Of a stretch of 64,000 bases of DNA, positions 52,133 through 60,822 are shown piece by piece (within the stretch, counting starts at the first letter, position 1; every line of letters begins with the position of its first letter). This stretch comes from CAVYBY01 sp963766935. Lineage in GTDB: Bacteria > Actinomycetota > UBA4738 > HRBIN12. The stretch spans positions 186,001 to 250,000 of the forward strand of contig CAVYBY010000002.1 in assembly GCA_963766935.1 (NCBI GenBank). Direction: 5' to 3'. The notes beneath the pieces were generated by a model. It did no database searches and was not told the DNA's origin. It saw only the letters and a list, made by a program, of their open reading frames with translations. Position numbers and translations under genes: made by a program.

Positions 52133-53312
52133 ACAAGGCGGTGCTTGCGTACAGCGGTGGTCTCGACACATCGGTCGCGATCCGGTGGCTGGGTGAGCAG
52201 GGCTACGAGGTCACGGCCGTGGCCGTAGACGTCGGTCAGCGCGACGACTTCGAAAGGATCGTCGAGCGCGGTCGCCGAGCGGGCGCCGCCGACGTTCGCG
52301 TGGTCGACGTCGTCGACCGCTTCGCGGGCGAGATCATCACGCGCGCCATTCGGGCGAACGGGCTGTACGAGGGGAAGTATCCGATGGTGTCCGGCCTTGC
52401 CCGCCCGCTGATCGCCGAGGAGGTGGTCGGGTCGCCCGGGAGATCGGCGCGGGCACCGTCGCCCACGGATGCACCGGCAAGGGCAACGACCAGGTTCGGT
52501 TCGAGGTGTCGTTCGGGGTCCTGGCGCCGGATCTTCAGGTGCTCGCTCCCATCCGCGACGACGACCTGCCCCGCAGCAAGGCGCTCACCCTCGCCGCGGA
52601 GTGGGGGATCCCCGTCGACTCGGTCGCGACCTCGTACTCGGTCGACGAGAACCTCTGGGGCCGCACGGTGGAGTGCGGACCGCTCGAGGATCCGTGGGCG
52701 GCGCCGCCGGAGGATGCGTTCGCCCGGACCGCGCCGCCGCACGATCGTCCCTCGGAACCGGCCGAGGTCGTCGTCTCGTTCGATCGTGGGATCCCGGTTG
52801 CGCTCGACGGGGAACCGGCGACGATCCCCGAGGTCGTGCGCGAGCTGGAACGGGTCGCCGGCGCGTACGGTTTCGGCCGCGTCGACATGGTCGAGAACCG
52901 CCGGGTGGGCATCAAGAGCCGCGAGCTCTACGAGGTGCCGGGCGCGCTCGCCGTGATCACCGCCCACCGCGCGCTCGAAGACCTGACCCTGGAGCGAGAG
53001 GTGGCCCATCACAAGCCGCAGCTCGAGCTGCGCTGGGCCGATCTCGTCTACGACGGGCAGTGGTTCAGCCCGCTCCGCGAAGCGATCGACGCCTATGTCG
53101 AGACGACGCAGACCTGTGTCGGGGGCGATGTGCGGCTGCGGTTCGACTCGGGATCGTGCACGATCGTGGGCCGGCGGTCTCCGTACTCCTTGTACGACCT
53201 CTCGCTCGCCACCTACGGAGCCGACGACGCGTTCGACCAGTCCGATGCCGCCGGGTACGTCCGCGTGGCGGGGCTCCCGCTCAAGGTCTGGTCGTCGGTC
53301 CAGCGATCGTGA
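52129..53312 (+). CDS. argG: argininosuccinate synthase, one apparent frameshift
   Basis: ATP-dependent joining of citrulline and aspartate; about 394 residues. The P-loop-like AYSGGLDTSVAIRWL opens the protein; AHGCTGKGNDQVRFE, YSVDENLWGRTVE and GIKSRELYEVPGA follow. The frame changes near 52432-52440: inserting one base (TCG-CCC to TCG-GCC) restores EEVVGSAREIGAGTVAHGC with the exact family spacing, so a single-base deletion in the consensus is the simplest explanation. Overlaps argR (ATGA) and argH (GTGA). Confidence 0.9.
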
Positions 53313-54697
53313 GCGACGACGACGGCGCGCTGTGGGCGGGCCGCTTCTCGGCGGCACCGGCTCCGGAGGCCGCCGCACTCGGGCGCTCGCTCGACGTCGA
53401 CCTGAGACTGGCCCCGTTCGACATCCGCGCCTCGATCGCCCACGTCGGCGCGCTGCTCCGTGCCGGCCTGCTCGAGAAGCGCGACGCCGCGGCGCTGACC
53501 GAAGCCCTGGCGGCGATCGCCGAGGACCTCGACGCCGGCCGGATCGTCGCCTCCCGGGCCGACGAGGACGTTCACTCCGTGGTCGAGCGAGCGGTCATCG
53601 ACCGGCTCGGCGACGTCGGTGAGCGGCTCCACGCCGGCCGGTCGCGCAACGATCTGGTCGTCACCGATCTGCGGCTGTGGCTCCTCGCGGCGGCCACGAG
53701 GATCGCGGGGCTCGTGGAGCAGCTCGTCGTTGCTCTCGTCGAGCGCGCGCGCGAGCACGCCGACGCGCCGATGCCGGGGACGACCCACGGCCGGCTCGCG
53801 CAGCCGGTCACGATCGGTCACCACCTGCTCGCCCACGCCTGGGGGCTCGTCCGCGATCTGGACCGGCTCGACGCGTGGGCTCGCCGCTCCTCGACGAGCG
53901 CTCTCGGCGCCGGCGCGATCGCGACCTCCACGCTCGGTCTCGATCCCGCGGCCACGGCGTCGGCGCTCGGATTCGCCGGCCCGTTCGAGAACTCGATCGA
54001 CGCCGTGGGCGACCGCGACTTCGTCCAGGAGTTCGTTGCGGTCGCCGCGATCTCGGCAACCCACACGTCCCGACTCGCCGCCGACCTCGCGCGGTGGACG
54101 GATCCGGCGCTGGGCTGGGCGGAGCTGGCCGAGGCGTACTCGACGGGCTCGAGCATGATGCCCCAGAAGCGGAACCCGGACACCGCCGAGCTTGCTCGCG
54201 CGAAGGCCGCCCGGATCGCTGGCGCCTTCGTGACGCTCACCTCCGTGCTCCAGGGCCTTCCGGCCGGCTACCACCGCGACCTGCAGGAGGACAAGGAACC
54301 CGCGTTCGACGCCGCCGACACGCTCGAGCTGGTGCTGCCGGCGCTGACCGGCGCCGTCCGAACCGTTCGGTTCGACGAGGCGGCGATGCGCGCCGCGTGC
54401 CAGGACGGCGAGCTGTTCGCGACGGATGTGACGGAGGCGCTCGTGGCCGGCGGGATGCCGTTTCGGGCCGCCCACCGGCGCACGGGGGAGCTGCTCAAGC
54501 AGCTGGCGCCGGGGTCGCGCCGGCTCGCGGACGTGACGGCGCAGGAGTGGGAGGCGTTCGGGCTCCCCGACGGCGCGTCGCTGCTCGATCCGGACCGGTC
54601 GGTCCGCGCACGGTCGATGCCGGGCGGCCCGTCGCCCGCATCGGTGCAGGCGCAGATCGAGGCGGTCACCGAGCGGCTGGCGCAGCGCCGGAGCTAG
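53309..54697 (+). CDS. argH: argininosuccinate lyase
   Basis: Final step of arginine synthesis, splitting argininosuccinate to arginine and fumarate; 462 residues. ALWAGRFS at the start, DEDVHSVVE, HAGRSRNDLVVTDLRLW, TTHGRLAQPVTIGHH and the fumarase-superfamily signature GSSMMPQKRNPD near residue 283 with the catalytic Ser loop. Start GTG 53309 overlaps argG. The operon ends here, before a strong hairpin at 54728. Confidence 0.95.
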   Translation: MSDDDGALWAGRFSAAPAPEAAALGRSLDVDLRLAPFDIRASIAHVGALLRAGLLEKRDAAALTEALAAIAEDLDAGRIVASRADEDVHSVVERAVIDRLGDVGERLHAGRSRNDLVVTDLRLWLLAAATRIAGLVEQLVVALVERAREHADAPMPGTTHGRLAQPVTIGHHLLAHAWGLVRDLDRLDAWARRSSTSALGAGAIATSTLGLDPAATASALGFAGPFENSIDAVGDRDFVQEFVAVAAISATHTSRLAADLARWTDPALGWAELAEAYSTGSSMMPQKRNPDTAELARAKAARIAGAFVTLTSVLQGLPAGYHRDLQEDKEPAFDAADTLELVLPALTGAVRTVRFDEAAMRAACQDGELFATDVTEALVAGGMPFRAAHRRTGELLKQLAPGSRRLADVTAQEWEAFGLPDGASLLDPDRSVRARSMPGGPSPASVQAQIEAVTERLAQRRS

Positions 54698-54727
54698 CCG
54701 GCCGCCGAAACAAGCGGCGGAAACAAG

Positions 54728-54760
54728 CGACGGGCCCGGCACGGTGCGCCGGGCCCGTCG
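54728..54760. terminator. bidirectional hairpin terminator between argH and the cold-shock gene
   Basis: Arms CGACGGGCCCGGC (54728-54740) and GCCGGGCCCGTCG (54748-54760) form a perfect 13-bp stem with a 7-base loop. It sits between convergent argH and csp genes. There is no clear U tract on the plus side, as is common in high-GC actinobacteria; on the minus side TTGTTT follows within about 8 bases. Confidence 0.75.
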
Positions 54761-54779
54761 ATGCACGAGCGGATCGCAG

Positions 54780-54980
54780 CTACACGATCCGAACGTTGGC
54801 TGCCTGCGGACCCTTCTGGCCGTCGGTGATGTCGAACTCGACTGCCTGGCCCTCTTCGAGGTTGCGGTACCCGGTCCCATCGATCGCGCTGAAATGCACG
54901 AACACGTCGGGGCCGTCGTCCTGGGTGATGAAGCCGTAGCCCTTCTCGGAACTGAACCACTTCACGGTTCCCGCCGCCAC
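54780..54980 (-). CDS. cold-shock protein (CspA family)
   Basis: A 66-residue single OB-fold RNA chaperone. It begins AAGTVKWFSSEKGYGFI with RNP1 KGYGFI, then RNP2 VFVHFS, and ends KGPQAANVRIV. Such proteins melt RNA secondary structure and are abundant in growth or cold. Start is GTG 54980 with a GGAGG Shine-Dalgarno sequence upstream. The gene has a leader of more than 100 bases with a hairpin at 55048, in line with csp leaders, and shares the 54728 hairpin terminator with argH. Confidence 0.95.
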   Translation of the reverse strand: MAAGTVKWFSSEKGYGFITQDDGPDVFVHFSAIDGTGYRNLEEGQAVEFDITDGQKGPQAANVRIV

Positions 54981-55047
54981 TAGGCGTTCCCCTCCTTCCC
55001 CGGCCGGAGCGGACTTGGTGCGTCGTGCGGTGTCCGTCGACCGTATG

Positions 55048-55064
55048 ACCGGCCTCCGGCCGGT
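55048..55064. other. hairpin in the csp leader region
   Basis: ACCGGCC (55048-55054) and GGCCGGT (55058-55064) pair around TCC, about 70 bases upstream of the csp start on the minus strand. It may be a leader RNA structure or an operator. Confidence 0.3.
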
Positions 55065-55147
55065 GAGGGAACTGCCATTACGTGATGCCAGGAACCCTCG
55101 GCGCGAAGGCTACCGCACCAACATCGGTGATTGCCACCCCGGCACGC

Positions 55148-55153
55148 TAGGCT
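55148..55153 (+). promoter_or_regulatory. -10-like element of the PIG-L gene (leaderless type)
   Basis: TAGGCT ends 7 bases before the ATG at 55161 with no Shine-Dalgarno sequence between them. Confidence 0.42.
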
Positions 55154-55160
55154 CGATGCG

Positions 55161-55886
55161 ATGGATACCAAGTTCGAACGGGCGCTCGTTCTGTTCGCGC
55201 ATCCCGACGACGCCGAGTTCATGTGCGGCGGCACCGTGGCCGCGTGGGCGGACGCCGGTTGCGCCGTCCACTACGTCGTGTGCACCGACGGATCGGCCGG
55301 ATCCAACGAGCCCGGCATGGACCGCGAGGTCATGCGTCCGATCCGCGCGGCGGAGCAACAGGCGGCGGCCGACGTGCTCGGCGTCGCGAGCTTGACTCTC
55401 CTCGGTGAGGTGGACGGGTTCCTCCAGGTAACACCCGAGACCCGGCGAAAGGTGACGCGCGAAGTCCGCCGGATCCGCCCCGACGTGATCCTCGCGCCCG
55501 ACCCCAGCCGCCTGTGGTTCCGGGACCAGTACATCAACCACTGGGATCACAAGCAGGCCGGGCTGCTCGCGCTCACGGCCGTGATGCCCGACGCGCCGAC
55601 GCGAGTCATGTTCCAGGAGCTGGAGCAGGAGGGGCTCGAGCCGTTCGAAGTGCCGAACCTGTGGCTCTCCGGGCTGGAGGGCGAGACCTACGTCGACATC
55701 ACGGCAACGATGGATCGCAAGCTCGAGGCCCTGGCGTGCCATGTTTCGCAGGGAACCGACAGCGGTTCGGAGTGGGTGCGCGAGCGAGCGCGCGACGCGG
55801 GCGAACAGTCCGGGCTGGGTTATGAGTACGCGGAAGTGTTCCGCGAGTTCCGGCTGGGCGAGGACGAGGACGAGGAACCGAGCTAG
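55161..55886 (+). CDS. PIG-L family deacetylase (LmbE-like)
   Basis: Zinc-dependent N-deacetylase of 241 residues. The metal site AHPDDAEF lies near residue 14 and the third ligand is in INHWDHKQAG near 130; VVCTDGSAG and LGEVDGFL are family blocks. In actinobacteria relatives include MshB and Mca of mycothiol metabolism; this protein resembles the general LmbE group and the substrate is not certain. ATG 55161 is favoured by the -10 element 7 bases upstream. The next gene starts 2 bases after its stop. Confidence 0.82.
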   Translation: MDTKFERALVLFAHPDDAEFMCGGTVAAWADAGCAVHYVVCTDGSAGSNEPGMDREVMRPIRAAEQQAAADVLGVASLTLLGEVDGFLQVTPETRRKVTREVRRIRPDVILAPDPSRLWFRDQYINHWDHKQAGLLALTAVMPDAPTRVMFQELEQEGLEPFEVPNLWLSGLEGETYVDITATMDRKLEALACHVSQGTDSGSEWVRERARDAGEQSGLGYEYAEVFREFRLGEDEDEEPS

Positions 55887-55888
55887 CG

Positions 55889-56401
55889 GTGGAACAGGAA
55901 GAACCGGGCGCGGAGGAACCGCGCGAGCTGAGTCCCGGCGAGCGTCAGGACATCGAGGCGGACCTCGCCGACCTCTCCGCGATGCGGACGGTGTTCTCCT
56001 CGCGCGGCGTCAAGGGCGTCGTGATCGCGTGCCAGGACTGCGGATCCAACCATTTCTACGAGTGGGAGCTCATCCGGGAGAACCTGGAGCACATGCTGGA
56101 GTTCGGCGAGCCGCGGATCCACGAGCCCGGCTGGGACATCCGCGAGGACGAGTACGTCGCATGGGACTACGGCAAGGGTTACGTCGACGCGCTCGCCGAC
56201 GCGGGACTCGAGCCCGCGCGCCGGATCGACGTGACGCGGTGCCCGTGGTGCGGAACCTCGTTCGGGGACGACTTCGCCTTCTGTCCACGGTGCGGCCGCT
56301 CGCTCGGGGCGGTCCGGCTCTACCGCGAGCTGGTCGGCGAGGGGATGCCCGAGCGCGATGCTCGGGGGCTGCTCGTCCGCGCCGGCTACGAGCCCTTCTG
56401 A
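55889..56401 (+). CDS. zinc-ribbon protein, DUF5319-like
   Basis: A 170-residue acidic protein. ACQDCGSNHFYEWELIRENLEHML near residue 50 and the EYVAWDYGKGYVDAL stretch match an actinobacteria-restricted family (DUF5319-like); a C-terminal zinc ribbon with RCPWCGTSF and FCPRCGRSLG (about 112-135) has two CxxC pairs. Function unknown. It follows the PIG-L gene by 2 bases, and its end overlaps the end of ligD by 16 bases. Confidence 0.7.
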   Translation: MEQEEPGAEEPRELSPGERQDIEADLADLSAMRTVFSSRGVKGVVIACQDCGSNHFYEWELIRENLEHMLEFGEPRIHEPGWDIREDEYVAWDYGKGYVDALADAGLEPARRIDVTRCPWCGTSFGDDFAFCPRCGRSLGAVRLYRELVGEGMPERDARGLLVRAGYEPF

Positions 56402-58933
56402 CCGCCCCGTCGCGGACCGGTCGTCGCCCCTCGCCGCCTCGGCGTCCTGGCGGCGCCGCCCGCGGGAGGTTCGAGGACGCAGTCGTCGGGCGTCTTGTCC
56501 GACCGGATCCCCTTGAAGCTCGGCGCACGCATCTTGAACGTGCTCTTCGTGATCTCGAGGTACTCGACCTCGCAGACGACCTGTGGCTCGACGAACGTGG
56601 CGCCGGCGACCGCGGCCAGATCCGGGTCGTCGATCGGCGGGTCGGCGCGCGTGATCGGCTCGAGCAGGCCCATCACGTCCGCCAGCATCCGATCCGTGAA
56701 GCCGCTCCCGACCTGACCGACCCAGCGCATCCTCCCGTCGACGATCGCGCCGACGAGCAGCGCGCCGAACGTGCCGCTTCGTCCGCCCTGACCCGGCGTC
56801 CACCCGAGCACGACGCACGATTGCGACGAGATCGAGCTTGATCTTTCGCCAGTCGCTGGAGCGCCGGCCCGGCAGATAGAGCGATCCCTTCCGCTTGGCC
56901 ACCACGCCTTCGAGGCCGAGCTTGCCTGCGATCTGCGTGAACTCCTTCCCGCTCCCTTCCACGTGCGTCATGAGTTGCAGGCGGGGGTCGGTCTCCGCGA
57001 TCAGCTCCAGCAGCTCGCGCCGCTCCTCCAGGCCGAGCCCGGTCGTCTCGCGCCCGTCCAGCCACAAGAGATCGAAGGCGACGAGTGAGACCGGGATCTG
57101 TTTGGAGATGCGTTTGATCTCGCGCTCGTTCGACAGGTTCATCCGCTGTTGCAGCACCTCGAAGGAGTTCCGTCCCTCCTCGTCGACCGCCACGATCTCG
57201 CCGTCGATGACGGCGTTCACCTGGTCGACCAGCTCGTGGATCATGTGGAGCTCCGGGTACTGGCCGGTCGCATCGCGTCCCGTCCGGGTGATCAGCTTGG
57301 TCTGGGCCGTGTCCATCTCGGCGAGACAGCGGATGCCGTCGAGCTTCGGCTCGAACCACCATCCGTCGTCGTCGAACGCCTCGTGGCCGCCTTCGGCCAG
57401 CATCGGCTGCATCCGCCGGGGGGAGTCGATCAGCGGCGCCTCCTGATGCGAGGCGAGAAAGGCCAGCCAGTCGGTTCGCGTCTTGACGAAGTGGAACTCG
57501 AGCCCCGGGTAGCGCCGCCCGTGGAGCCGGAACGAGACCTTCGTCTCGGTCCACTCGAGCGGCTCGTACCAGCCGTCGTCGAAGATCCGCACCTCGCCGG
57601 CACCGTAGTGACCCTCGGGGATCGTGCCCTCGAACTTGCCGTACTCGAGTGGGTGGTCCTCGGTGTGGACGGCGAGCCGCTTCTCGCCCTGCTTCGTCGG
57701 CAGCCCTTTGGGCACCGCCCAGGACGGCAGCGCGCCGTCGCGCTCCAGGCGGACGTCGTAGTGCAGCCGGGTCGCGCGGTGCTTGTGGATCACGAACGAC
57801 GTCCCGTCGCCGGCAACCTCGCTCGGCGCCGGCTCGGTCGTGCCTTCGGGGCCGAACGTGCGCTTGCGGACGTACTCCATCAGATTCGGATCCTTCGAGG
57901 CGGCGGCGATCTCCTCGGACGTCCGCGCGGGTGTCTGCTGTGTGTCGACACCCAGTGCCTCGAAGGCCTCGGTCGGATCGGCCGGTTGCGTCCTCACGCC
58001 GGCGAACAGATCGCCGACGCTCGCAAAGCGCTCCCACACGTTGTCGATCCGGAAGTCCTGGGGTTCGAACCCGCCTTCCTCGACCTCGTCCCAGGTGAGC
58101 GGGGTCGACACCGGCGCGCGCGGCTCGGGACGAAGCGAGTACGCCGCGGCGATGTTGGCGCCCGACCGGTTCATGTTGTGATCGATGAAGATCTTCCCGG
58201 TCCGGTCGGCGATCTTCCACGCCATCGTCACGCGGTCCGGATCGGCGTCGTTGATCAGCCGACCGCAACGCCCGACGAACGCGCGGACCTGCTCGTAGGT
58301 GAACCGTCCGCGCTCGACGGGGACGAAGATCTGAAGACCCGTGGCGCCGGAGGTCTTCGGATACGACGGCAGCTCGAACCGGTCGAGCAAGACGCGGATG
58401 TGCCGCGCCACGGTGAGGACGTCCTCGTACGTGTACGGCGGGAACGGGTCGAGATCGAAGAACAGGTAGTCGGGATGCTCGATGTCGGAGCAGCGCGAGT
58501 GCAACGGATGCATCTCGATGCAGCCGAGGTTGACGACGAACAACAGCGTGGCGAGGTCGTCGACGCTCAGATAGTCGATCACGCCGCGCCTCGAGTCCTC
58601 CGACGCCACTCGGCAGCGGTGTACCCACTCGGGCGTGTGCGAGGGCGCGGTCTTCTCGTAGAAGGACGGACCGAAGGCACCGTCGGGCATGCGTTTCATG
58701 GTCAAGGGCCGCTCGGCGAGATGGGGAAGGATCAGGCCGGCGACGTTGAAGTAGTAGGCGACGAGGTCGCCTTTCGTGTAGCCCTCGTCGGGCCAGAACG
58801 GCTTGTCGAGATTGGACAGGCGCAGGCGCTGCCCGTCGACCTCCATCCACCAGGCGTCGCCGTCGCGCTCGGCGGGAAGCGGCACCGGCAGATCGACCGT
58901 GAACGCGGGTCCGCCGCGTTTTCGGGAGGGCAT
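56386..58933 (-). CDS. ligD: ATP-dependent DNA ligase LigD (polymerase-phosphoesterase-ligase), one apparent frameshift
   Basis: NHEJ enzyme of about 849 residues with the mycobacterial domain order. The polymerase/primase domain (about 1-290) has LDPFPPYTYEDVL and GLQIFVPV; the 3'-phosphoesterase domain (about 350-500) has HKHRATRLHYDVRLE and HTEDHPLEY; the ligase domain carries the adenylated Lys in WFEPKLDGIRCLAE near residue 545 and motif GEIVAVDEEG. The frame changes near 56820, within the ligase OB-fold region (QSCVVLGWTPGQGG continues in another frame). ATG 58933 is the start. ku is nearby at 59564. Confidence 0.9.
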
Positions 58934-58953
58934 GTGGCGCAGGATAGGCCGCC

Positions 58954-58959
58954 TAGACT
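58954..58959 (+). promoter_or_regulatory. -10-like element of the membrane protein gene (leaderless type)
   Basis: TAGACT ends 6 bases before GTG 58966; third occurrence of this exact hexamer at leaderless spacing in the window. Confidence 0.45.
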
Positions 58960-58965
58960 TCGCCC

Positions 58966-59490
58966 GTGGGTTCACGCGAGACCGACGGCCCGTTCACCGG
59001 CCTCGTCGTCGCCGCCGGGGGAGTGGCGATGGTCGTCGCCGCGCAGATTCGCTGGTTCGACGTCTCGGCGGCGGCCGGCGCCGCCACGGCGTCGCTCCGC
59101 GGAAGCTTCGCCGGCGGCGCGATGACCCTGGCCGGAATCGTGACGATCGCGCTCGGCGCGGCAATCGCCGTCCGCCGCGCCCCGGTTCGCGCGTGGATCG
59201 TGCTCGTCGCGGCGATCCTGATCGTCGGCGGCGCCGGGTTCCGGGGCCTGCTCGCGCCTTCCGAGGGCGCGGCGGACGCGCTCTCGGTCCGCGACGCGGA
59301 GCGCCTCGGCGTCCTGATCCAGCCGATCGAAGTCCGCGAGTCGCTCGACCGGGAGGTTCGGGCGGGCCGGCTCCACGCCGATCCGGGCCCCGGCCCGTGG
59401 CTCGCCGTGGCCGGAGCCGCGCTCGTCGCGGGTCCCGTCGCGCTGCGGGCGAAGCGATCTGGCCCCGCCCGCGTCTTCACGCACGTGTGA
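58966..59490 (+). CDS. membrane protein of unknown function
   Basis: A 174-residue protein with four hydrophobic segments (LVVAAGGVAMVVAAQI, MTLAGIVTIALGAAIAV, AWIVLVAAILIVGGAGF and WLAVAGAALVAGPVAL) and an extracellular or loop region between the third and fourth rich in Arg/Glu. The IRWFDV after helix one resembles the Trp-operon-associated membrane protein family, but I would not press this. It lies between ligD (divergent) and ku (same strand). Confidence 0.6.
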   Translation: MGSRETDGPFTGLVVAAGGVAMVVAAQIRWFDVSAAAGAATASLRGSFAGGAMTLAGIVTIALGAAIAVRRAPVRAWIVLVAAILIVGGAGFRGLLAPSEGAADALSVRDAERLGVLIQPIEVRESLDREVRAGRLHADPGPGPWLAVAGAALVAGPVALRAKRSGPARVFTHV

Positions 59491-59513
59491 ACAGACGGGT
59501 CGGTGGGGAGGGA

Positions 59514-59519
59514 TAGAAT
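59514..59519 (+). promoter_or_regulatory. -10-like element of the ku operon
   Basis: TAGAAT, five of six bases of TATAAT, about 45 bases before the ku ATG. Here a normal leader with a GGAGG Shine-Dalgarno sequence (59553-59559 region) would follow. Confidence 0.4.
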
Positions 59520-59563
59520 CACGTCCCCCGGACCGGTGGGTCGATCTGCCTCGGAGGAAGCCA

Positions 59564-60472
59564 ATGCCAAGATCCATGTGGAAAGGAGCCATCTCGTTCG
59601 GCCTCGTGACGATCCCGGTCTCGGTGTATCCCGCGACCGAGGAGAAAACGCTCCGCTTCAACCAGCTCCACGACGAGGACATGGGGCGTATCCGGATGAA
59701 GCGCGTGTGCGAGAAGGACGGCGAGGTCGTGCCCTACGAGCACATCGTGAAGGGCTACGAGTACGAGAAGGACCGGTACGTGGTCCTCACCGACGACGAC
59801 TTCGACGCGGTGCCGGTCGAGTCGTCTCGCGCGATCGACATCGTCCAGTTCGTCGATCTCGAAGAGATCGACCCGATGCTGTACAAGAAGTCGTACTACC
59901 TCATTCCCGACCAGACCGGCGCAAAGGCGTACTCGCTCCTTCGCGAGGCGATGAGCGAGGAGAACAAGGTCGGCGTGGCGAAGGTCAGCTTCCGCGACAA
60001 GGAACACTTGGCGGCCCTGCGCTTTCGCAACGACGCGTTCGTGCTCGAGACGATGTACTGGCCCGACGAGATCCGCGCGGTCGACTTCGGCGGCGTCGAC
60101 GTCGACGCGAAGATCCGCGGCCAGGAGCTCGACATGGCGAAGAGCTTGATTGCCAGCCTCACCGGGGACTGGGATCCGGAATCCTTCTCCGACGAGTACC
60201 GCGAAGCGCTGGTGCAGATCGTCGAGAAGAAGATCGCCGGCGAGGAGATCGAGATCGTCGAGTCGGAGCCGGCCGCGAAGGTCGTCGACCTGATGGAGGC
60301 GCTGAAGGCATCGGTGGCGGCGGCGAAGAAGCGGCCCGAGCCGGGCGAGGACGCGGCGCCGAGCCGGGCGCCGAAGAAGACCGCCGCCAAGCGCGCCCCC
60401 GCCAAGAAGACCACGGCGAAACGGCCGGCCGCCAAGAAGACGGCCGCGCGCAAGAAGGCCGTCAACGAGTGA
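59564..60472 (+). CDS. ku: Ku protein (non-homologous end joining)
   Basis: Homodimeric ring that binds DNA ends and recruits LigD; 302 residues. MWKGAISFGLVTIPV at the start, YEYEKDRYVVLTDDD and LIASLTGDWDPESF are family blocks, with the Ku core ending near residue 255. The last 45 residues are a Lys/Ala/Pro-rich tail (KKTAAKRAPAKKTTAKRP) like histone H1, known in some actinobacterial Ku proteins to add DNA binding. A GGAGGAAG Shine-Dalgarno sequence precedes the ATG. glnB begins 4 bases after the stop. Confidence 0.93.
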   Translation: MPRSMWKGAISFGLVTIPVSVYPATEEKTLRFNQLHDEDMGRIRMKRVCEKDGEVVPYEHIVKGYEYEKDRYVVLTDDDFDAVPVESSRAIDIVQFVDLEEIDPMLYKKSYYLIPDQTGAKAYSLLREAMSEENKVGVAKVSFRDKEHLAALRFRNDAFVLETMYWPDEIRAVDFGGVDVDAKIRGQELDMAKSLIASLTGDWDPESFSDEYREALVQIVEKKIAGEEIEIVESEPAAKVVDLMEALKASVAAAKKRPEPGEDAAPSRAPKKTAAKRAPAKKTTAKRPAAKKTAARKKAVNE

Positions 60473-60476
60473 GCGC

Positions 60477-60815
60477 ATGAAGCTCGTCACGGCGATCGTC
60501 AAGCCGCACCGGATCGACGAGGTCAAAGAGGCGCTTCGCGATGTCGGTGTCCAGGGACTGACGACGACGGACGTCGAGGGCTTCGGGCGCCAGCGCGGTC
60601 AGACCGAGGTCTACCGCGGCGCCGAGTACCAGGTCGACTTCGTCCCGAAGGTCAAGGTCGAGGTCCTGGTGGCCGACGGCGAGGCCGAGGGCGTGGTCGA
60701 CGCGATCGTCAAGGCCGCCCGCACGGGCAAGATCGGCGACGGCAAGATCTGGATCACCGATGCAGAACAGGTGATCCGCATCCGGACCGGCGAGATGGGC
60801 CCCGACGCGATCTGA
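60477..60815 (+). CDS. glnB: nitrogen regulatory protein P-II
   Basis: Trimeric signal protein of 112 residues that senses 2-oxoglutarate and ATP/ADP. MKLVTAIVKPHRIDEVKEAL opens it; the T-loop GQTEVYRGAEYQVDF contains Tyr51, the uridylylation or adenylylation site, and the B-loop is ARTGKIGDGKIW. It sits between ku and glnD in a tight run (4-base and 7-base gaps). No amtB or glnA is present nearby, so its nitrogen targets lie elsewhere. Confidence 0.93.
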   Translation: MKLVTAIVKPHRIDEVKEALRDVGVQGLTTTDVEGFGRQRGQTEVYRGAEYQVDFVPKVKVEVLVADGEAEGVVDAIVKAARTGKIGDGKIWITDAEQVIRIRTGEMGPDAI

Positions 60816-60822
60816 CGGCCAG

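Noticed and set aside
52420..52440. A 5-bp tandem duplication (GGTCG GGTCG) as the cause of the argG frameshift
   Set aside because: Family spacing from RPLIA to AHGCTGKG needs 54 bases and 53 are present, so one missing base fits better than a 5-base gain.
54714..54735. Tandem GAAACAAGCG repeat before the argH hairpin
   Set aside because: Two copies only, next to the terminator; no evidence of function.
55883..58975. A 1030-residue frame through ligD and beyond its natural end
   Set aside because: After about 56820 the frame is antisense to the zinc-ribbon and PIG-L genes; the true ligase C-terminus continues in another frame to 56386.
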